13,897 nucleotides of DNA, taken from Candidatus Eiseniibacteriota bacterium (GTDB taxonomy: Bacteria; Eisenbacteria; RBG-16-71-46). The position numbers and the translations under genes were made by a program. Of the stretch, positions 1 to 7,014 are shown piece by piece. Positions within the stretch are counted from its first letter, which is position 1; every line of letters starts with the position of its first letter. The notes beneath the pieces were generated by a model that worked only from the letters and a program-made list of their open reading frames with translations, had not been told where the DNA came from and did not search any database. The stretch lies in assembly GCA_005893365.1 (NCBI GenBank), contig VBPB01000092.1, positions 1 through 13,897 of the forward strand, in the 5' to 3' direction.

Positions 1-1193
1 GCCCGCATCCGCCCCCGCTCGACCGGCGCTGGCCCCGGGGTCACCAGCATCAGGACCCCCGCGCGCGGGTCGCGGGTCGCGGCCTCCACGGCGATCGGGG
101 CGCTCGGGCCCACCCCGACCACCAGGTAGTGGCTGGTGTCGGCCTTGGCCTCGCGCCCGAGCGCGGTCAGGGCGGCGCGCACGTCGGTGGCGCAGGCATG
201 CTCCATCGCCTCCTCGCGGCCGCGCCACGAGGTGGGGAGCGGGCACCCGGTCGTGAGCGACCGGCCCGAGCCGCGCTCCTCGAGCAGCATCACCGCGAAG
301 CCCAGCCGCCGCAGGCCCACGGCGAGCGTGTCGTAGGCGGCCAGCGTGTCCTCCGACGCCACGACCACCACCGCCGCCCGGGGACGGCTCGGCCCGCGCG
401 GGGCGAGCAGGATGCCGCCGAGCGGGAAGCCGTCGGCGCCGCGGAAGCCCACGCGGCGCGCCCCCAGGTCTTGGAGCAGCTCGGCTTCGAGCCGGTCGCG
501 CAGGGCGATCTCCTGCTGGAGCCCGGGCTCGAGCCGGCGGCCCGCGTTCAGCTTCTCGGCGGTCGCCTTCATCATCCCCATCACGTCGGTGTCGAAGTCC
601 CGCGAGGCGACGGCGAGCGGCGTCAGCAGCACCATGACGCGCGGCCAGTCCTGCCGCTCGAACGCCACGCACGCCATGCGGTAGCGCCACTCGGCCCGCA
701 GGCTGAGCCAGGTCTCGACCGGGGCCAGCAGGCGCGCCGCGCTGTCGGCGTGCCCGCCCAGGTAGTGCGCCCACGCGAACATCCCCTGGATGGTGCCCTC
801 GCTCACGTCCGGCAGCTCGGGGTTCCGGGGCTGGATCGGGCGCAGGACCGCGAGCGCCCGCTCCGCGTCGCCCGGGGCCATGCGCGTCATCAGCGCGTCG
901 GCGATCTCGTAGCGGCGATCGTGGTCCAGCTCGAAGGCCCGCTGGTAGGCGGCGACCGCGCTGTCGGCCTCGCCCGCGCGCGCGAAGCTGGCGCCGCGAT
1001 AGGCCATGGCGCGCGACGCCTCGGGGGCGTCCGTGCGCGCGATCGTGTCGGCGTGCGCGAGCAGGCGCGCCCGCAGCTCCTCCGGCGTGGGGGCGGCGAA
1101 CAGCAGGTCGTCGCTCACGCTCGACTGGGCGAAGGCGGCCGGCGCCGCGACGAGGCTCAGGACCAGGGGGAGCAGGAGCGCAGCATGCCGCAT
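1..1193 (-). CDS. Secreted TPR-like / alpha-beta-hydrolase-fold protein, C-terminus beyond window
   Basis: Seen: an open frame of 397 codons starts at ATG 1193-1191 and runs off the left edge without a stop. GAGGAG lies 6 bases upstream of the ATG. Residues 1-22 form a Sec signal peptide ending AFA|QS, so the product is exported. Residues about 25-240 are Ala/Leu-rich and helical with TPR-like spacing (AMAYRGASFARAGEADSAV, WAHYLGGHADSAARLL). From about 248 an alpha/beta-hydrolase pattern begins: a DG..LGG strand pair, the strand AAVVVVAS, then ERGSGRS near 306-312. The nucleophile elbow expected near 360-364 reads GVGPS, with Gly362 where serine is normal, so it may be non-catalytic or diverged. 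It is the third gene of an operon, 10 bases after the ABC ATPase, and may act on or bind what that transporter handles. The substrate is unknown. The fold call is moderate because later catalytic residues are outside the window. Confidence 0.75.
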   Translation of the reverse strand, partial: MRHAALLLPLVLSLVAAPAAFAQSSVSDDLLFAAPTPEELRARLLAHADTIARTDAPEASRAMAYRGASFARAGEADSAVAAYQRAFELDHDRRYEIADALMTRMAPGDAERALAVLRPIQPRNPELPDVSEGTIQGMFAWAHYLGGHADSAARLLAPVETWLSLRAEWRYRMACVAFERQDWPRVMVLLTPLAVASRDFDTDVMGMMKATAEKLNAGRRLEPGLQQEIALRDRLEAELLQDLGARRVGFRGADGFPLGGILLAPRGPSRPRAAVVVVASEDTLAAYDTLAVGLRRLGFAVMLLEERGSGRSLTTGCPLPTSWRGREEAMEHACATDVRAALTALGREAKADTSHYLVVGVGPSAPIAVEAATRDPRAGVLMLVTPGPAPVERGRMR

Positions 1194-1203
1194 GGAGATC
1201 TCC

Positions 1204-1932
1204 TCAACGGGGGGTGGGACCGGCGACGACCAGGAATTCACGTTCCAGCGCAGAGGGCCCCGATGGCGGCGCGCCCCAGGCCGACCGCTCGATGACGCGC
1301 GCCACGCGACCCTGGTGCAGCAGGGTGGCGCGGTCGCAGAGCCGCTCGATGGTCTCGGTGACGTGGCTCGAGAACAGGACCGCGCAGCCGGCGGTGGCCA
1401 GGGCGCGCAGCTCGGACTTGGCCGCCAGGGCCGAGGCGGCGTCGAAGCCCTCGAGCGCCTCGTCGCAGAGCAGCACCGGCGGGCGGTGCAGGATCGCGGC
1501 GACGAACGACAGCTTCTTGCGCATGCCGTGCGAGAAGCGCGACACCGGCTCGCGCGCGCGGTCCGCCAGGCCGAAGCGGCCCAGCAGGTCCTCGGCGCGG
1601 GCCTTGGCCTCGGCGGCGTCGAGGCCGCGCACCGCGGCCACGAACGCCAGGTGCTCCTCGGCGGACAGCTCCTCGTAGAACCGCGGCTCCTCGGCGGCGT
1701 AGCCGATGCGGCGCTTGGCCTCGACCGGCGAGGCCCAGAGATCGACGCCGTCGGCGCTGACCGTGCCCGCGTCCGGGGGCTGCAGGCCGGCGGCGGTGCG
1801 CAGCAGCGTGCTCTTGCCCGCGCCGTTGGCGCCGAGCAGCCCGGCGATCTCGCCCGGCGCCACCGTGAGCGAGACGCCGTCGAGCGCCACGAGTGTCCCG
1901 TAGCGGCGGGTGAGCCCGGCGATGCGGAGCAT
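1204..1932 (-). CDS. ABC transporter ATP-binding protein
   Basis: Seen: 242 residues starting at ATG 1932-1930, which overlaps the permease stop (TGATG). This implies translational coupling. The complete nucleotide-binding domain has Walker A GANGAGKST (34-42), a Q-loop region RIGYAAEEP where Glu replaces the usual Gln (as in many ABC-2 exporters with IGYxxE), a signature SRFSHGMRKKL (131-141, SHGM for SGGQ), Walker B VLLCDE (153-158) and switch histidine SSH (190). The family hydrolyses ATP at the cytoplasmic membrane face to power the partner permease. With a single ATPase, a neighbouring permease and no solute-binding protein, export is more likely than import. The downstream gene encodes a secreted protein, which may relate to the same substrate. 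The call as an ABC ATPase is secure; the substrate cannot be told. Confidence 0.95.
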   Translation of the reverse strand: MLRIAGLTRRYGTLVALDGVSLTVAPGEIAGLLGANGAGKSTLLRTAAGLQPPDAGTVSADGVDLWASPVEAKRRIGYAAEEPRFYEELSAEEHLAFVAAVRGLDAAEAKARAEDLLGRFGLADRAREPVSRFSHGMRKKLSFVAAILHRPPVLLCDEALEGFDAASALAAKSELRALATAGCAVLFSSHVTETIERLCDRATLLHQGRVARVIERSAWGAPPSGPSALEREFLVVAGPTPR

Positions 1933-3155
1933 CACACCTCCTCGAGCCGCGGCCAGAGCGGCAGCCGCCGCGCCGAGTGGGCGACGGCGCTCAGCAGGAT
2001 GATCCAGCCCGAGAGCGGCAGCATCACGCTGGCCGCGACCGCGAGCGCCAGCGAGAGGCCGAGCATGCGCCCGGCCACCCCGGCCTGAGGATGGAGCGTG
2101 ACCCCGTAGTTCACGCCGAGGATCCCGATCGCCAGCGTGGCCCCGCCGGCCCACAGCAGCAGCAGCTGGCGCGCGTGCGGTTCCAGCTCGCGGGAGCCCA
2201 CCGCCTGCGCCGCGACGACGAGCAGCGTCCCGGCCGCGGCCAGCGCCGCGCGGGCGCCCCACACCGACGCCACGCCGATCGGGAGCACGCGCAGCACCGC
2301 GAACGGATCCGAGTCCACCAGCGCGATGAGCCACTCGGCCAGGGCCGCGGCGGCGAGCAGCGAGAGCCCGAAGGCGAGGGTGTGGCGCATGGCGGACTCG
2401 CCCGGGAGCCACCAGACCGCGACGCTCAGCACCCAGAGCGCGATCGGCAGCGCCGCCGCCCGGCGCGTCGGCCCGTGGCGGCGGGTGAACGTCAGGTCCT
2501 TGGCCGCCAGCGCGAGCCACGCTGGGGCGCGCCACCACACCGCGGCCCCGGTGCGCGGCCGGGGCCGCCGCGGCGCCGCGGTCGCCAGCATGCGCACCAC
2601 GTCCGGGACCCCCGGCCGGGCTTCGGTCGCCCCGCGCGCCGCGCGCTGGCCCAAGGCGCAGCCGATGCGCCCGGCCATGGGCTGCAGGCCCAAGAACCCG
2701 AGCGTGAGCAGGACGAGCCACCCCGGCGCCACCAGCCCGATCGCCGCGATCAGCACCGCGAGCGCCGGCACCCACAGCCACGGCTCGTAGCGACGCGCCT
2801 CCCAGGCCAGGTGGCGCTCGAGCGCCGCGGGCTTAATCGGCAGCGCCAGCCACTCCGGTCCCGCCGGGCCGGTGCGCAGCAGCCGGGCGAGACGCGCGCC
2901 CGCGAGCGCGCCGGAGGCGGCGGCGAGGATCAGCGCGATCACCGCCACCGCGCCCACCGCGGCGCCCGCGCCGCCCGCGCGCACCAGACCGTCGAGCGGC
3001 ACGCGCGCCTGCCAGAACAGGAAGGCGCCGACGAGCAGGGCGAGCAGGGCGAACTCGAGGCGCAGGCGCGGGCCGAGCCCGAGCAGGCGCCGGCGGCGGA
3101 GGGCGCGCTCGAGATCGCGGAACGCGCGGGCCTGGGGTCGGATGGGTGCGGGCAT
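1932..3155 (-). CDS. ABC-type permease, multi-span membrane protein
   Basis: Seen: about 407 residues from ATG 3155-3153. GTG 3164 in the same frame would add three residues. There is an Arg-rich cytoplasmic N-terminus, then hydrophobic spans near 35-50, 60-90 and 125-160 (two), a polar middle loop with APRRPRPRTG, and five or so further spans to the C-terminus (for example PIALWVLSVAVWWLPG and MLPLSGWIILLSAVA). That gives roughly 8-10 membrane segments with no extra domain, in the size range of ABC-2-type export permeases. It overlaps the ATPase start by one base, so the two almost certainly form one transporter. No Shine-Dalgarno is visible before either start, and a TACAAT hexamer sits 10 bases upstream of the ATG. 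I recognised no specific subfamily, and the transported molecule is unknown. Confidence 0.85.
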   Translation of the reverse strand: MPAPIRPQARAFRDLERALRRRRLLGLGPRLRLEFALLALLVGAFLFWQARVPLDGLVRAGGAGAAVGAVAVIALILAAASGALAGARLARLLRTGPAGPEWLALPIKPAALERHLAWEARRYEPWLWVPALAVLIAAIGLVAPGWLVLLTLGFLGLQPMAGRIGCALGQRAARGATEARPGVPDVVRMLATAAPRRPRPRTGAAVWWRAPAWLALAAKDLTFTRRHGPTRRAAALPIALWVLSVAVWWLPGESAMRHTLAFGLSLLAAAALAEWLIALVDSDPFAVLRVLPIGVASVWGARAALAAAGTLLVVAAQAVGSRELEPHARQLLLLWAGGATLAIGILGVNYGVTLHPQAGVAGRMLGLSLALAVAASVMLPLSGWIILLSAVAHSARRLPLWPRLEEV

Positions 3156-3260
3156 GCGGGGCACGATTGTAGCCGAGGGCGGCGAAGGCGGGATAGGGGT
3201 GGAGGACGGGGCCGGTCCCTTTGCGCCGCGCAGGGCCGGGTGTCACCATAGGACCCTCCC

Positions 3261-4193
3261 ATGACCCCACGCGCCGCCTGTCCCACCCCGGTCGTCTACT
3301 CCCCCGAGTATGAGTGCGACATCGGCCGCCACGTCTTCCCGACCGAGAAGTTCCGCCTGGTGCGCGACGGCCTGATCGCCGCCGGGCTCATCGCGGCCGG
3401 CGACGTGATCGTGCCCGAGCCGGCCCCGCGCGAGGATCTGCTGCTGGTCCACACCGCGGAGTACCTGGACGACCTGGACGCGCTGCGCTGGACGCCCCGC
3501 ACCAGCATGTCCGAGCTGCCGCTCACCGCCGCGATCGTGCGCGCCTACGTGCTGGCGGCGGGCGGCACGACGCGGGCGGCCCGCGAGGCGATGACGCACC
3601 GGGTCGGGGTCCATCTCGGAGGCGGCTTCCACCACGCCTTCGCCGATCTCGCCTCGGGCTTCTGCTACATCAACGATCTGGCGGTCGCCGTCCGCGTGCT
3701 GCAGCGCGACGGGGCGGTGAGGCGGGCGGCGGTCGTGGACTGCGACCTCCATCAGGGCAACGGCACCGCCCACCTGTTCCAGGACGACCCCAGCGTGTTC
3801 ACGTTCTCGATCCACCAGGAGCACCTCTACCCGGTCAAGGAGCGCAGCGACCTCGACATCGGTCTCGACAACGGCACCGGCGACGAGGCGTATCTCGAGC
3901 GCCTGAGCGACGGGCTCGCCCGCGTCTGGGACCACCAGCCGGAGCTCGTGCTCTACCAGGCCGGCGCCGACCCGTACGAGGACGACCAGCTGGGGGCGCT
4001 GCGCCTCACCCTGGCGGGGCTCCTCGCGCGCGACCGCCTGGTGCTCGAGGGTTGTGCCACGCGCGGCATCCCGGCGGTGGTGACCCTGGGCGGCGGCTAC
4101 GCGCGGCGCGTGAGCGACACGGTCCGCATCCACCAGAGCACCTGCGAGCTGGGCCTCAAGATCGCCGCGGACCCGGCGGGGCGGGCGCGATGA
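3261..4193 (+). CDS. Histone deacetylase family protein (zinc amidohydrolase)
   Basis: Seen: 310 residues from ATG 3261, with AGGA 7 bases upstream. The deacetylase signature set is complete: the His-His charge relay GGGFHHA (His124/His125), the zinc-binding DCDLHQGNGT (Asp162 and His164), the third zinc ligand in GADPYEDD (Asp237), and the transition-state tyrosine in LGGGY (Tyr280). The length fits bacterial class II/IV-like members, the acetoin-utilisation (AcuC) and acetylpolyamine amidohydrolase relatives. The family removes acyl groups from lysines or polyamines in the cytoplasm using Zn. It overlaps the CorA gene by ATGA (4190-4193), so the pair is probably co-translated. There is no acetoin or acetyl-CoA synthetase gene beside it, so AcuC is not asserted. 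An active enzyme is likely; the substrate is open. Confidence 0.93.
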   Translation: MTPRAACPTPVVYSPEYECDIGRHVFPTEKFRLVRDGLIAAGLIAAGDVIVPEPAPREDLLLVHTAEYLDDLDALRWTPRTSMSELPLTAAIVRAYVLAAGGTTRAAREAMTHRVGVHLGGGFHHAFADLASGFCYINDLAVAVRVLQRDGAVRRAAVVDCDLHQGNGTAHLFQDDPSVFTFSIHQEHLYPVKERSDLDIGLDNGTGDEAYLERLSDGLARVWDHQPELVLYQAGADPYEDDQLGALRLTLAGLLARDRLVLEGCATRGIPAVVTLGGGYARRVSDTVRIHQSTCELGLKIAADPAGRAR

Positions 4194-5146
4194 TCCGCGC
4201 CTGGCAGGCCGATGGCGCCGGCGCCCGCGAGGTGTCCGCCGTGGACGCCATCCGCCACGCCTGCTCGGGCCCCGGCATGGTGTGGATCGACCTCCAGGGC
4301 GAGGACGAGGCCACGGCGCGGGCCCTGATCGCCCCGCTCGGCATCCACCCCGTGGCCATGGACGACGTGGTCGCCCACATCAACCGGCCCAAGGTGGACG
4401 ACTACGGCGCCTACCTCTACGTCGCGGTCCACTCCGCGCGCTGGGAGCCGGACGGCCGGCCGACGCTGCGCGAGCTGGACATGCTGATGGGCGAGCGGTT
4501 CCTGGTCACCTTCCACGACGCCGCCACGCGCTCGGTGAGCGCCGCGCACACGGTGCTCGCCCGCCGGCCCGAGCTGCTCGCGCGCGGTCCCGCGCACCTC
4601 ATGCACTTCCTGCTCGACGTGCTGGTGGACCACTACCTGCCCATCACCGAGCAGATCGCCGCCGACATCGACGAGCTCGAGGAGAAGATGTTCGGCCCCG
4701 AGCAGCAGCCGCTGGACCAGAGCGTGCTAAGGCTCAAGCGGGGCCTCTCGGCGCTGCGGCGGATCATCGGGCCGCAGCGCGACACGGTGATGGCGCTCAC
4801 GCGCGACGAGGTCTGCGCCATCCCGCCCGAGGTGCGGCCGTACCTGCGCGACGTCTACGACCGGCTGGCGCGGGTCAACGACCTGCTCGACTCCTTCCGC
4901 GACGAGGCGGCCACGCTGCTCGACCTGCACGTGGCAATCGTGTCCAAGCGCCTCAACGAGGTGACCAAGGTGCTCACGGTGATCGCGACCATCATGCTGC
5001 CGCTCACCGTGGTCACGGGGTACTACGGCATGAACTTCCACCTGCCGGAGTACGCCTGGCGCTGGGGCTGGCTCTACGCGCTCGGGCTGCTCGTGGCGAC
5101 CGCGTTCGGGACCTGGTGGTATCTCCGCAAGCGTCGCTGGTACTGA
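4190..5146 (+). CDS. corA: CorA family divalent metal (Mg2+/Co2+) transporter
   Basis: Seen: 318 residues from ATG 4190, whose first bases overlap the stop of the deacetylase gene. The large soluble N-terminal domain and long helical stalk (about 1-255; DELEEKMFG, LRLKRGLSALRRIIGPQRD) match the CorA fold. They are followed by TM1 (about 260-279), the diagnostic YGMNF loop with GMN at 280-282, a short acidic HLPEY loop, TM2 (about 290-312) and a basic tail RKRRW. CorA proteins form pentameric channels that import Mg2+ (and Co2+/Ni2+) down the membrane potential, with GMN selecting the hydrated ion. The SD is weak, so translation probably depends on coupling to the upstream gene. No Mg riboswitch was recognised. 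The family is certain; the exact ion is not. Confidence 0.95.
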   Translation: MIRAWQADGAGAREVSAVDAIRHACSGPGMVWIDLQGEDEATARALIAPLGIHPVAMDDVVAHINRPKVDDYGAYLYVAVHSARWEPDGRPTLRELDMLMGERFLVTFHDAATRSVSAAHTVLARRPELLARGPAHLMHFLLDVLVDHYLPITEQIAADIDELEEKMFGPEQQPLDQSVLRLKRGLSALRRIIGPQRDTVMALTRDEVCAIPPEVRPYLRDVYDRLARVNDLLDSFRDEAATLLDLHVAIVSKRLNEVTKVLTVIATIMLPLTVVTGYYGMNFHLPEYAWRWGWLYALGLLVATAFGTWWYLRKRRWY

Positions 5147-5546
5147 GGCGGAAGCCGCTGCCGGCGCGGCCGGCGCGGCCGTGGGGTGCCGCGCGCGATG
5201 GACCTCGACCGATTGGAGGGGGGGCCTCCAACCGACCCGGCGTACGAGAGGGAACCACTTCGGGCCAGTGATCCGGACGCCGTACCACAGCCCCCTTGCC
5301 GCATGGCCCTCCGGCGGATCGTTCGACTCACCTCGCTCGATAAGTCTCACGACCGACATCAGGCAGGCCCCGTGCAGCGAACGGGACCCCGGTTCGGGAA
5401 GGAAGGCTCCCTGCCAAGGAGACATTCTGCCCGGCTGCACGTCGAGTTTCCGCCCGGCCTGCGCGCCCTGTCAACCACTGCCTGGCGCCGCTCCGGGATC
5501 CAGCGCCGGGCGTGGCCTTGCGGAGCGCCACGCCGCGCGCGACGCT
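5147..5546. other. Convergent intergenic region without a credible gene
   Basis: Four hundred bases lie between the converging ends of the corA-like gene and the carbohydrate-binding-like gene. The frames that cross it (for example plus 5186-5581) are Arg/Pro-rich, have no family motif and overlap the neighbour, so none is called. The region holds several inverted repeats: GCGG/CCGC just after the corA stop; TTGGAGG/CCTCCAA (5213-5219, 5225-5231); CGGCGT/ACGCCG (5238-5243, 5277-5282); CGAAC/GTTCG (5378-5382, 5392-5396). There is also a duplicated CGGCGCGGC at 5162-5179. No tRNA or known riboswitch pattern was found. Confidence 0.55.
5213..5231. terminator. Possible terminator hairpin in convergent region
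   Basis: TTGGAGG (5213-5219) and CCTCCAA (5225-5231) form a perfect 7-bp stem around five G residues. The flanking CGA/CCG bases nearly extend it. It lies 67 bases after the corA-like stop. There is no T tract on either strand, so it could be a factor-assisted or bidirectional terminator, or simply a structured element. Assignment is weak. Confidence 0.3.
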
Positions 5547-6791
5547 TCAGGGCTTGCCGGCGGCTCCCGGCTTGGGCTTGACCGCCGCCGCCTTCTTGGC
5601 GGGCACGCGCGTGGGGGCGGCCGGCGTGGCGGTGCCCTTCGCCGGCCCGACGACCTCGAGCGTGGCGTCGTCGAAGTACACGCGCCCGTCGGCCGGCGCG
5701 TTGTAGAGCAGCCACGCCCAGACCTGATAGGCGTCCTTGGGCACGTCCATCTCGAGCTCGAGTCGCGTCCAGGGCGTGGTCTCGCCGAGCTGTCGGGGTG
5801 CCCCGACGTGCTCGTCCTGCGTGAGCGTCGTGCAGTAGAGCTTGAGGTAGGCGAAGCTCTTGAGCGAATCGCATTTCACCCAGCCCGACAGCCGCAGCCG
5901 CTTGCCGGCCAGCCCGCGGTTGCCGATGACCTGCGCCACGCCGGCGCGGGTGGTGACCATGCCGGAGAGCCCGCCCATGAAGCGGATGGACGCCTTGCCC
6001 GAGTGCGCCACGGTGGTGTCGCGATCGCAGTGCATCTCCTCGTAGGGCGGGAGCGAATACTCCCAGCGGTCGCCGTTGCCCTCGAAGCCCGGATCGGCGA
6101 GCAGGTTGACCCCCACCGGCAGCGCCGCCGGCGGCAGCGCCTTCTCCGCCGTCAGCGAGGCGTCGTCGAACATCACCTGCCCGGTGCCGAACAGGCCGCA
6201 GCGGACGATGAGCAGGTTGACGGACGGCGGCACGAACACGCGGACCTCGCGGCGCACCCAGCCGGTCTCGGTGTCCGAGAAGTACTCGCGCTTGGCGCCC
6301 AGGTAGAGATAGGGGTCGGTGGTGGTGGTCAACCCCAGCCGGGCGAGCGAGGAGTCGCGAGGGGTCTTCCAGAGCCGCGCCATCTTGCCGACCGAGTCGC
6401 GATAGGCCTGCAGCAGGACGTAGCCGCGGCCCTGGACCCCGTTGCTGCGCGTCCACACCGAGAACACCACGTCCTGGTTCGCCATCTCGGGTCCGACCAC
6501 CACGGTCTGGCTCCAGTTGTGCCAGAGCGGGGTCAGCGTGCTGACGTTGGCGACGCTGACCGAGTACCGGCCACCGTGGGCGGCGGTGGTGTCACGGCCG
6601 AAGAACACCGTGGGCATCGGGGCCGCCGAGGTGTCCCAGGCGGTGGGCATCCAGGGATGCTGGGACAGCGTGGTCTCGAATCCGGGGTTGGCGAGCAGGT
6701 TGCCGCCAGGCGCGGCCATCGCCTGGGTCGTGAGGCACGCGCAGAGCGCGCCGAACACCAGCGCGATGCACGGGGCGACGCGACGGAGCAT
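5547..6791 (-). CDS. Secreted protein with two tandem carbohydrate-binding-like (CBM4/9-type) domains
   Basis: Seen: 414 residues from ATG 6791-6789, with AAAGGA 9 bases upstream. Residues 1-26 are a Sec signal ending AMA|APGG. Two homologous beta-rich units follow. Unit 1 is about 31-213 (NLLANPGFE at the start, GRDTTAAHGGRYSVSV, QVMFDDASL at the end). Unit 2 is about 229-380 (NLLADPGFE, DRDTTVAHSGKASIRF, RVYFDDATLEV). The NxGFE...HSG/GG...FDDxxL pattern is that of CBM_4_9-type beta-sandwiches that bind glycans. No catalytic domain is present. The last 30 residues are a Lys/Pro/Ala-rich low-complexity tail, perhaps for wall or surface association. A TTGACC-18-GATACT promoter precedes it. The gene is monocistronic and faces away from the phosphoesterase gene. 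Export and tandem repeats are secure; glycan binding is inferred. Confidence 0.85.
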   Translation of the reverse strand: MLRRVAPCIALVFGALCACLTTQAMAAPGGNLLANPGFETTLSQHPWMPTAWDTSAAPMPTVFFGRDTTAAHGGRYSVSVANVSTLTPLWHNWSQTVVVGPEMANQDVVFSVWTRSNGVQGRGYVLLQAYRDSVGKMARLWKTPRDSSLARLGLTTTTDPYLYLGAKREYFSDTETGWVRREVRVFVPPSVNLLIVRCGLFGTGQVMFDDASLTAEKALPPAALPVGVNLLADPGFEGNGDRWEYSLPPYEEMHCDRDTTVAHSGKASIRFMGGLSGMVTTRAGVAQVIGNRGLAGKRLRLSGWVKCDSLKSFAYLKLYCTTLTQDEHVGAPRQLGETTPWTRLELEMDVPKDAYQVWAWLLYNAPADGRVYFDDATLEVVGPAKGTATPAAPTRVPAKKAAAVKPKPGAAGKP

Positions 6792-6858
6792 GGAGCGGGA
6801 TCCTTTCCGGAGCGGCGAGGGGCTCGCAGGGGTGCGAAGCGGGGCGCAGCGAGGGAAA

Positions 6859-6888
6859 AGTATCCGCAGGCGGCCCGCGGGGGGTCAA
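6859..6888 (-). promoter_or_regulatory. Sigma-70-type promoter for the CBM-like secreted protein gene
   Basis: On the minus strand, TTGACC (6888-6883) and GATACT (6864-6859) are separated by 18 bases. They match the consensus at 5/6 and 4/6 positions. Predicted transcription would begin near 6852, giving a leader of about 60 bases before ATG 6791. It is back to back with the phosphoesterase promoter candidate. Confidence 0.5.
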
Positions 6889-6933
6889 GGGGATTCTCGG
6901 TCCCGGCGACGCGGCGGCCGGGGTCGGCGGCGG

Positions 6934-6963
6934 TTGCGAGCGCGCGAAGCGCTCGGATAGATT
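6934..6963 (+). promoter_or_regulatory. Candidate promoter with internal inverted-repeat operator
   Basis: TTGCGA (6934-6939) and TAGATT (6958-6963) are 18 bases apart and each match consensus at 4/6. CGAGCGC (6937-6943) and GCGCTCG (6949-6955) form a perfect 7-bp inverted repeat with a 5-base centre lying inside the promoter, where a repressor would be expected to bind. It would serve the phosphoesterase gene starting at 7015. This is an inference from sequence only. Confidence 0.35.
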
Positions 6964-7014
6964 CGCGCCGTCGCCGCCAGATGTCCGGAACTTGTCCCGC
7001 CGGCGGGAGCCCGC

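Noticed and set aside
129..1295. 388-residue plus-strand open frame opposite the secreted hydrolase-like gene
   Set aside because: Its composition is Arg/Ala/His/Gln-rich without any motif. The minus-strand frame has a signal peptide, an SD and recognisable fold patterns.
1977..3251. 424-residue plus-strand open frame opposite the permease
   Set aside because: Low-complexity Arg/Gln/Pro composition, typical of an antisense shadow in high-GC DNA. The minus strand encodes membrane spans and couples to the ATPase.
5315..5340. TTCGACT (5322-5328) resembling a tRNA T-loop
   Set aside because: The flanking five-base arms are not complementary and no acceptor or anticodon stem can be drawn.
5186..5581. 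131-residue plus-strand frame in the convergent gap
   Set aside because: No SD or recognisable motif; Arg/Pro-rich; overlaps the 3' end of the neighbouring gene.
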